Assembly: GCA_019245255.1 (NCBI GenBank)
Contig: JAFARV010001007.1
Span: 1-6,988, forward strand
Length of the DNA stretch: 6,988 nt
Origin: Acidobacteriaceae bacterium
Lineage (GTDB): Bacteria > Acidobacteriota > Terriglobia > Bryobacterales > Bryobacteraceae
Direction: 5' to 3'
Shown in pieces: positions 1 through 5,216 of the stretch. Under the pieces are notes generated by a model. The model did not search any database, had not been told where the DNA came from, and saw only the letters and a program-made list of their open reading frames with translations. Positions within the stretch are counted from its first letter, which is position 1; the number at the start of each line of letters is the position of its first letter. The position numbers and the translations under genes were made by a program.

Positions 1-2
1 CC

Positions 3-1145
3 AAGTCCTCGCAGCCCAAGCCCGAAGATCGTCGGAAACATCAGCGACATAAAGAAGCTCGTCAGAAAGATGGCCCAAATCCCGATCCATCCCGGCAGCG
101 ATATGCCTATCCCCACCAGAACCACATTCGCGATTCCATAAGCGCCCATCAATCGGCTGGGCGTAATAAATTTCATCAGGTAAGTTGCCGCAAATCGCCC
201 AACCGCAAAAGCAACTAACGTCCCCGTCAAAAAATACCCCGCGACTTTGTCTGGCTGATGAGCGTAATCTTCCACATATGAGATGAAGTAACTCCACGTG
301 CCGACCTGCGCTCCAACATAAAAGAATTGAGCAACAACTGCGAAAAGGAAGTGAGGATACGTGAACAGATTTGCGAGTGCCCCATGATCTCGTTGACTCT
401 CATCTGCCGCCTCGTCCCCAACTTTTGGAAACCTCGTACGCATGATCAGGACGGCCCAGATCAGGACAACCGTTCCTAACCCAAGGTAAGGCGCTATTAC
501 GCGCAGCGTCTCTGCCCTCAGCACTCCCGCGTACTGCCCGGATGCCTTCAGAGACGCAATTTGCGCCGGAGAAAGCTGAACATTCGAAAAGATAAATACA
601 GTTCCGATCAGTACGCCGGTAATGGACCCAAGCGGATTGAAGGCCTGCGAAAAGTTCAGCCGCCGCTCGGCAGTTTCCGGATCGCCGATCTGCGCGATGA
701 ACGGACTCGCGCCCGTCTCGAGGAACGCCAGCCCGCTTGCGATGACAAACAGCGCGAAAAGAAAGAATGGATAACTCTGATTCGCCGCCGCCGGCCAGAA
801 CAGCAAAGTTCCCGTGCTGTATAACAGCAGGCCCGTCACCAGTCCGGTCTTATAACCGGCGCTGCGCATCAGGAAGGCTGCGGGCATGGACAAGAGGAAG
901 TAACCCAGATAGAAAGCAGACTGTACCAACCCTGCCTGGAACCGGGACAATTCGAAGGACTTCATGAACTGTCGAATAAGGACGTCATTCAGATTGTTAG
1001 GTATGCCCCACAGGAAAAACAGCGCGGTGACGAGAAACAGCGGCAACGCCGTTCCTCGCGAGAACAATTTATGTTCAGCTGTCGCGTTCCCTGCCGTGGA
1101 GGAAGGCAGTGCACCATTGCCCAAAATGGCCTGCTTATCTTTCAC
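3..1145 (-). CDS. fucP: L-fucose:H+ symporter, FucP-type MFS transporter (3' end missing)
   Basis: Inner-membrane major facilitator protein that imports L-fucose, and probably related sugars, with a proton. 381 codons are present, and roughly the last 70 residues (the final helices) lie beyond the left edge. Reading the minus strand gives an uninterrupted protein that closely follows E. coli FucP from memory: FFLWGIPNNLNDVL near residues 43-56, FQAGLVQSAFYLGYF at 69-83, LFWPAA at 115-120, LETGASPF at 142-149, then AQFFYVGAQVGTWSYF and FPTIFGLGL. Asp54 (in NNLND) and Glu143 (in LETGASPF) align with E. coli Asp46 and Glu135, the residues known to matter for proton-coupled transport. The GTG start is chosen because an in-frame stop lies a short way upstream, no ATG precedes helix 1, and a weak GAGAG lies 7 nt before it. 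It is divergent from the fucosidase gene, which supports a fucose role. Another hexose specificity within the FucP family cannot be excluded. Confidence 0.92.
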   Translation of the reverse strand, partial: MKDKQAILGNGALPSSTAGNATAEHKLFSRGTALPLFLVTALFFLWGIPNNLNDVLIRQFMKSFELSRFQAGLVQSAFYLGYFLLSMPAAFLMRSAGYKTGLVTGLLLYSTGTLLFWPAAANQSYPFFLFALFVIASGLAFLETGASPFIAQIGDPETAERRLNFSQAFNPLGSITGVLIGTVFIFSNVQLSPAQIASLKASGQYAGVLRAETLRVIAPYLGLGTVVLIWAVLIMRTRFPKVGDEAADESQRDHGALANLFTYPHFLFAVVAQFFYVGAQVGTWSYFISYVEDYAHQPDKVAGYFLTGTLVAFAVGRFAATYLMKFITPSRLMGAYGIANVVLVGIGISLPGWIGIWAIFLTSFFMSLMFPTIFGLGLRGL

Positions 1146-1152
1146 TGGTAAA

Positions 1153-1157
1153 CTCTC
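1153..1157 (-). promoter_or_regulatory. Weak ribosome binding site of fucP
   Basis: GAGAG on the minus strand, 7 nt upstream of the GTG start at 1145. It is a poor match to the consensus, but it is the only purine-rich stretch between the upstream in-frame stop and the first transmembrane helix, so it supports the GTG start. Confidence 0.4.
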
Positions 1158-1180
1158 GTCCCGGCTACTATCCTATACAG

Positions 1181-1198
1181 CAGTGCACATCCGCACTG
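1181..1198. promoter_or_regulatory. Inverted repeat in the fucP/fucosidase divergent spacer (candidate operator)
   Basis: CAGTGC at 1181-1186 and GCACTG at 1193-1198 form a perfect 6-bp inverted repeat with a 6-bp spacer. It sits inside the 97-bp gap between two divergent genes of one putative pathway. The 18-bp span suits a dimeric repressor such as a LacI- or GntR-family protein, and one site here could control both genes. No regulator gene lies in the window and no T-run follows either arm, so a terminator is unlikely. I could not find a convincing -35/-10 pair for either gene: weak -10-like strings occur at about 1204-1209 (plus) and 1171-1178 (minus). Confidence 0.4.
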
Positions 1199-1231
1199 TT
1201 TGCGATATTCATTCACAGCCTCTGCTCTATT

Positions 1232-1240
1232 AAGGAAGGA
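1232..1240 (+). promoter_or_regulatory. Ribosome binding site deciding the fucosidase GTG start
   Basis: The purine-rich AAGGAAGGA ends 2 nt before the GTG at 1243, and its first AAGGAA is 5 nt away. It supports GTG as the start in the absence of a nearby in-frame ATG, and places the twin-arginine motif at residues 4-8. Confidence 0.7.
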
Positions 1241-1242
1241 AC

Positions 1243-2634
1243 GTGAACACTTCAAGACGCAATTTCATCACTCATTCCGGTGCCCTCGGAGCTCTCGCTC
1301 CTTCATTTACTGCGAGCGTCGCTCCGCTTCTGAACGCGGCACAATCGCCTGGTCCCGACCCAGGAGCCGCCTCTCGCGAGCAGCGTATGCGCTGGTGGCA
1401 CGAAGCAAAGTTCGGAATGTTCATTCACTGGGGTCTGTATAGCGTCATCGGCCAGCACGAATGGGCTCTCGAAGTAGAGGGCGTGCCGATCCCTCAGTAC
1501 GAGATTCTCGCTAAGCACTTCACGCCCAAACCTGACGCGGCTCGCGATTGGGCCCGTCTGGCCAAGCGGGCTGGACAGAAGTATATGGTGATGACGACTA
1601 AGCATCACGAAGGCTTCTGTATGTTCGAAACGAAGCTGAGTGATTACTGCGCGCCCAAGCAGGCGCCGGGCAGAGATCTCGTGCGCGAGTTCGTCGAAGC
1701 GGCCCGCGCCGAAGGACTTCGTGTCGGTTTCTACTACTCACTCATGGATTGGCACCATCCGGATGGGGCGCGCTGCGCAAACGACGAAGCGGCCCGCAAG
1801 CGATTCGTGACCTACACTCATGGACTCATTCGCGAGTTAATGACTAACTATGGCAAAATAGACATCCTTTGGTACGACGTGCACTGGCCGCTCACGCCTG
1901 AACAATGGGAATCCGAAGCCATGAACAAAATGGTCTTCGAGCTCCAACCGGAAATCATCGTCAATAACCGCAATGGACTTCCGGGCGACTTCTCAACGCC
2001 CGAGCAGCACATCCAGGCCGCCGATCCCGGTCGTGCTTGGGAAACCTGCATGACATTGAACGATAGCTGGGGCTATCAGAGGAGCGATGATTCCTGGAAA
2101 ACGCCGAAGACGATTGTCAGAAATCTCGCAACCTGCGCTGAGGGCGGAGGCAACTACTTACTGAATATCGGCCCCAAGCCGGATGGATCCGTACCAGAGG
2201 AGTCGGTTCGGGTACTCGAAACTGTCGGCGAGTGGCTGGACCGAAATGGCAGATCGATTTACGGCAGCGAGCGGGGGAACCTTCGTGGGGGAACATTCTC
2301 CCAATACACAAAACGCGGGAACACGCTGTATGTTCACGTCTACTACTGGCCGGGACATACACCGGCAGCCGAATGGCTCTCCTTTTTCCGGCCGGCGACG
2401 GTGGTCGCTATCGGCGCGCTGCAGGCAAAAGTCAAATCTGCAAGGCTTTTGAAAACGGGTGCGGCTGTTACCTTCGAGCAGAGCGCGACCTCGCTGCGAT
2501 TGACTGGTTTACCCGCTGACCCGCCCGATGGCCCGATTACCGTGATCGAAGTGGAGTGCGACTCCGAACCCGTTATGAATCACGAGTCCATTCGCCCCGA
2601 ATGGCCGCGCTACTCGGTCGGTATAAAAACGTGA
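1243..2634 (+). CDS. Exported GH29 alpha-L-fucosidase
   Basis: Retaining glycoside hydrolase predicted to release terminal L-fucose from glycans. The 463-residue length is normal for single-domain GH29 enzymes plus a small C-terminal beta domain. The N-terminus MNTSRRNFIT followed by an Ala-rich segment to about residue 33 is a twin-arginine signal (SRRxF), so folded export to the periplasm is inferred. The catalytic barrel (about 50-340) shows FGMFIHWGLYSV (57-68), TTKHHEGF (118-125), VGFYYSLMDWHHP (161-173), and ILWYD, in which Asp212 is the expected nucleophile. DFSTPEQ (249-255) contains Glu254 at the place of the acid/base in characterised family members. WETCMTLNDSWGY (266-278) and NYLLNIGPKPDG (304-315) are also typical. 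Residues from about 345 form the C-terminal beta part. The divergent fucP neighbour supports fucose specificity. The sequence alone does not show which linkage is preferred or whether GH29-A or -B applies. Confidence 0.93.
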   Translation: MNTSRRNFITHSGALGALAPSFTASVAPLLNAAQSPGPDPGAASREQRMRWWHEAKFGMFIHWGLYSVIGQHEWALEVEGVPIPQYEILAKHFTPKPDAARDWARLAKRAGQKYMVMTTKHHEGFCMFETKLSDYCAPKQAPGRDLVREFVEAARAEGLRVGFYYSLMDWHHPDGARCANDEAARKRFVTYTHGLIRELMTNYGKIDILWYDVHWPLTPEQWESEAMNKMVFELQPEIIVNNRNGLPGDFSTPEQHIQAADPGRAWETCMTLNDSWGYQRSDDSWKTPKTIVRNLATCAEGGGNYLLNIGPKPDGSVPEESVRVLETVGEWLDRNGRSIYGSERGNLRGGTFSQYTKRGNTLYVHVYYWPGHTPAAEWLSFFRPATVVAIGALQAKVKSARLLKTGAAVTFEQSATSLRLTGLPADPPDGPITVIEVECDSEPVMNHESIRPEWPRYSVGIKT

Positions 2635-2654
2635 GCGAACTTGGTATCGCTCGC
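2625..2654 (-). terminator. Intrinsic terminator of the hydrolase transcription unit
   Basis: Read on the minus strand, GCGAGCGA (2654-2647), an 8-nt loop and TCGCTCAC (2638-2631) form an 8-bp stem with one G-U pair. It is followed by G and five T (2629-2625). It lies about 70 bp past the hydrolase stop. The T-run exists only in this direction, so it does not serve the fucosidase. The structure overlaps the last three codons and the stop codon of the convergent fucosidase gene. Confidence 0.6.
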
Positions 2655-2725
2655 CCGCCGCCTGAACCCGCCTTTGGTTTGCGACATGCCGGAGCCACAC
2701 AGACGTCGTGAATTCCAATTAACGG

Positions 2726-3721
2726 CTACTGCTTTGGCCAGGGCGGCTGCACAAGCACGGGTATGGTGTTGACGGCTTTGGGATCCGGCATTTTGAAGGC
2801 AAGTTGATCAGCCAGAAAAGCGATACGGTCGCGAGTCGCTTCGGCATTTAGTGCGTGAGGTGCGTGATAGATCTTGAGCCTTTTCGGTTCGCTCACAACC
2901 TCAAGGTATTGCTTGGCGATTTCGGCGTTCAGAAACGACTCATCCGTGGCGTACTGCAGAAATACAGTGGCGGGCGCGGCGTGGGAGATATATTTTCCTT
3001 CGTCTTGCCACGCATACTTTTCAGTAAAGGCGTCGAATTTTTCCGGACCGACCTTTTGACGGTAGTCCTGGAATGCCTTCGTCTTCTTGTCAACCTCGAA
3101 GGAGATGTCGCCGGCCATAATGACAAATGCTTTGAACCGCTTGTCCAGGCCACTAAGGAAGGCTCCGGCTGAGCCATCGCAACTATGGCCGGCATAGGCG
3201 AGGCGCCCGGGATTCACGTCCTTCCGAGCCAAGAGTAGATCAGCGCCTCGGCGCAGGTTCACGTCCTGCTGTACTTCTACCTCGATCTGCTGTTCGTTCA
3301 ACGGCGTAGTGTCTTCCACAAAGCCGGGATGAACGCTGACATGATCCGGCAGCAGTGAGATGACCCCGGAATGCGCCAGCACCAGTGCTTCATCGAGAAA
3401 CTCAGTGCGATTCTTCTTGTCTGATCCGGGCATGCACCAATGTCCATAGATCACCGCAGGAAACGGGCCGGCGCCTTGAGGAACGATCAGATACGCCGTA
3501 ACGATCCCTCCGTTGGGACCGACGAATGCGGCGCGACTACCTACTGGCGCCGTATAAGAAATGTCAAGGACCTTTATGCCACCCCTAATCTCGACTCCCC
3601 TTTGCTTGATATCGAGTGGAGCGCGTTCATCGTAGTCCCAGTGATGACGGAGGCGGTCAAAGGAACCTTCAGGCAAAGCCGCGGACAAAAGCAGAAGCAA
3701 GATGAAAGCCAGGAGTTTCAT
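2726..3721 (-). CDS. Secreted alpha/beta hydrolase (dienelactone-hydrolase/acyl-esterase-like) with altered nucleophile elbow
   Basis: Predicted exported serine hydrolase of 331 residues; the substrate is unknown and an ester or amide is likely. An N-terminal Lys plus a Leu-rich stretch (2-16) is a Sec-type signal. The fold is visible as a strand and oxyanion segment PFPAVIYGHW (87-95), a nucleophile elbow YAGHSC with Ser180, VFLQYATDESFLN with probable acid Asp260, and IYHAPHALN with probable catalytic His289. The elbow reads GHSCD instead of GHSxG: Asp182 replaces the usual final Gly, followed by GSAGAFL as in relatives. The triad is otherwise intact and the frame is open, so this looks like a working or recently altered gene, not a decayed one. 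The ATG start has GAGGA 4 nt upstream. It lies 75 bp downstream of the M24 gene on the same strand and probably shares its transcript. It is convergent with the fucosidase. Confidence 0.8.
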   Translation of the reverse strand: MKLLAFILLLLLSAALPEGSFDRLRHHWDYDERAPLDIKQRGVEIRGGIKVLDISYTAPVGSRAAFVGPNGGIVTAYLIVPQGAGPFPAVIYGHWCMPGSDKKNRTEFLDEALVLAHSGVISLLPDHVSVHPGFVEDTTPLNEQQIEVEVQQDVNLRRGADLLLARKDVNPGRLAYAGHSCDGSAGAFLSGLDKRFKAFVIMAGDISFEVDKKTKAFQDYRQKVGPEKFDAFTEKYAWQDEGKYISHAAPATVFLQYATDESFLNAEIAKQYLEVVSEPKRLKIYHAPHALNAEATRDRIAFLADQLAFKMPDPKAVNTIPVLVQPPWPKQ

Positions 3722-3796
3722 GCTGTCCTCATTCAGCGAAGCTATCAGATTCAGCTCGCCTGCTTTTCACCGGAGTCCCAGTCCGCCGAACAAGAT

Positions 3797-5095
3797 CTAT
3801 ACTTCGACTTCTTCCGTCGCTTGCCCCGTTTCGCGCAACGCGGGTAGCGCGCCGGACATCGTGAAGTAGTGACGCCCAGCGACGAGCAGCTCTTCCGCCG
3901 GAAACCGAGTAATTACTTCGTGACCCGAAGGCGTTACCACGATTTCCTCTTCGATGCGAGCGGCGCTCCAGCCGTCCGTCGAAGGCCAGAAGGTCTCGAG
4001 AGCGAAAACCATACCGGGCCTGATCTCGCAGGAATGGTCGAGCGAGACCAGGCGGCTGACCACCGGTTTCTCCCAAATCGCCAATCCCACGCCGTGCCCA
4101 TATTGCAATGCGAAGGCCGCCTCTTCGTTTGGGAAACCGAACTCCTGCGCTTTGGGCCAGATTGCTGCAATTTCGGCCGTACTCCGGCCCGGACGCACCA
4201 GCTCAATGGCGGCATCCAGATATGCGCGGCAGCGCTTGTACGCGTCAGACATCGCGTGCGATGCGTAACCGATCGTGAAGCAACGGTAATAGCAAGTGCG
4301 GTATCCCATGTACGAGTGCAGAACGTCGTAATAGACCGGATCGCCCGGCCGAAGAATGCGATCCGAAAATACGTGCGGATGCGGGTTGCATCGTTCACCT
4401 GAGATCGCATTTACCGCCTCTACATACTCCGAGCCCAGATCGTACAAGACTTTGCTGACCAGCCCGACTGCCTCGTTCTCGCGCAGTCCCGGTTTCATTG
4501 CGCGGTACAGCTCATCATAGGCGGCGTCGACCATCGTGGCCGCCATGTTAAGCAGCGTGATCTCGTCTTGAGTTTTGATGACGCGGGCCTCCGACATGAG
4601 CGCCTGGCCGTCCACGATTCGGATCCCTTCCTTCTGCAATGCGAAGAGCACCGGCGGTTCAATGATGTCAACGCCAAGCGGCTCGTTATGAAGATCTCGC
4701 ATCTCGAGTTCCACGCGAATCTTTCGCGCTACATCTTCGGCACGGCCCATTTCCGGAGTGATCGCCCCGCGGAGCATCGAGATTCCGGCGCGTGAACGCT
4801 CGCCCAGCCACGGGCAGTGCAACTGGTGATGCCGGGCAGCAGAGCCGAAGTCCCACAGGATCGGCTCGCCGTTCTGTGGCAAGAGAGTGAAGCGATTCGC
4901 TTTGTCCTGCGCCCAGGTCCCAATATGCGTGGCGGTTAGATAGCGCACATTGTTCATATCGAAACAAAGCAGCGCCCCCATCTCCGATTTGGCCAGCAGT
5001 GCCTTCGCGCGCGCGAGGCGTTCGCGGCGCAGCCGCTCAAAATCAACGCGATTCTCCCAATCAACAGCCATCGTTCCGTATGTGGGCAAAGCCAT
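3797..5095 (-). CDS. M24-family (Xaa-Pro aminopeptidase/creatinase fold) protein with non-canonical metal site
   Basis: A 432-residue cytoplasmic protein with no signal peptide. It has a creatinase-like N-terminal domain (about 20-160, with MGALLCFDMNNVRYLT) and a pita-bread catalytic domain (about 175-400). Against E. coli PepP the metal ligands map to Asp257 (in VYYDV), His334 (in YGHGVGL), Glu367 (in FALETF) and Glu382 (in RIEEEIVV). The second Asp, 11 residues after the first, is Cys268 (in GYRTCYYR). The His seven residues after His334, catalytic in prolidases, is Trp341. These changes argue against an ordinary two-metal Xaa-Pro peptidase. A different metal arrangement, a creatinase-like non-peptidase reaction, or another amide or C-N hydrolase or lyase is possible. 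The ATG start is firm: GAGGAGG lies 7 nt upstream (5103-5109). It is followed after 75 bp by the secreted hydrolase and is divergent from the outer-membrane receptor gene. Confidence 0.87.
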   Translation of the reverse strand: MALPTYGTMAVDWENRVDFERLRRERLARAKALLAKSEMGALLCFDMNNVRYLTATHIGTWAQDKANRFTLLPQNGEPILWDFGSAARHHQLHCPWLGERSRAGISMLRGAITPEMGRAEDVARKIRVELEMRDLHNEPLGVDIIEPPVLFALQKEGIRIVDGQALMSEARVIKTQDEITLLNMAATMVDAAYDELYRAMKPGLRENEAVGLVSKVLYDLGSEYVEAVNAISGERCNPHPHVFSDRILRPGDPVYYDVLHSYMGYRTCYYRCFTIGYASHAMSDAYKRCRAYLDAAIELVRPGRSTAEIAAIWPKAQEFGFPNEEAAFALQYGHGVGLAIWEKPVVSRLVSLDHSCEIRPGMVFALETFWPSTDGWSAARIEEEIVVTPSGHEVITRFPAEELLVAGRHYFTMSGALPALRETGQATEEVEV

Positions 5096-5125
5096 TGGGG
5101 CGCCTCCTCGCGCTTACACATCGAA

Positions 5126-5134
5126 ATTACATCA
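5126..5134 (-). promoter_or_regulatory. Candidate extended -10 promoter of the M24/hydrolase unit
   Basis: The minus strand reads TGATGTAAT (5134-5126): a -10 hexamer TGTAAT matching five of six consensus bases, preceded by the TGn of extended -10 promoters. No good -35 is seen 16-18 nt upstream, as expected for this class. Transcription would start near 5119, giving a leader of about 24 nt before the M24 ATG, enough to hold the ribosome binding site. Confidence 0.4.
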
Positions 5135-5151
5135 CGCGAAGCACGTTTTCC

Positions 5152-5181
5152 TTGACACTGATTCCGCTGCGGTGATATACC
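5152..5181 (+). promoter_or_regulatory. Candidate sigma70-type promoter of the TonB-dependent receptor
   Basis: A perfect TTGACA (5152-5157) is separated by 18 bp from TATACC (5176-5181), which is preceded by TGA as in extended -10 promoters. Transcription would start near 5188, about 29 nt before the ATG. It partly overlaps the upstream region of the divergent M24 promoter candidate, so the two could influence each other. Confidence 0.5.
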
Positions 5182-5216
5182 AGCCAGAATTGGGCCATAA
5201 CTCTGGAGGTAAGCGA

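Noticed and set aside
227..421. 64-codon minus-strand frame beginning MGTRRQMRV
   Set aside because: It is an alternative frame within fucP; the main frame continues through this region without a stop, so it is not evidence of a break in fucP.
561..1233. Three overlapping plus-strand open frames across the fucP region
   Set aside because: All are antisense to the transporter or its leader; their translations are Arg/Ser-rich with no domain, whereas the minus strand gives an intact multi-helix FucP-like protein.
2639..2725. Possible intrinsic terminator for the fucosidase in the convergent gap
   Set aside because: No stem followed by a T-run was found on the plus strand; the only hairpin has its T-run on the minus strand.
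3869..4402. 177-codon open frame on the plus strand over the M24 gene
   Set aside because: Antisense to the conserved catalytic domain of the M24 protein; the translation is low in hydrophobic residues, rich in Arg, and resembles no known family.
3934..4410. 158-codon open frame on the same strand as the M24 gene in another frame
   Set aside because: Out-of-frame shadow of the catalytic domain; the true frame carries all recognised motifs without interruption, so no frameshift needs to be invoked.
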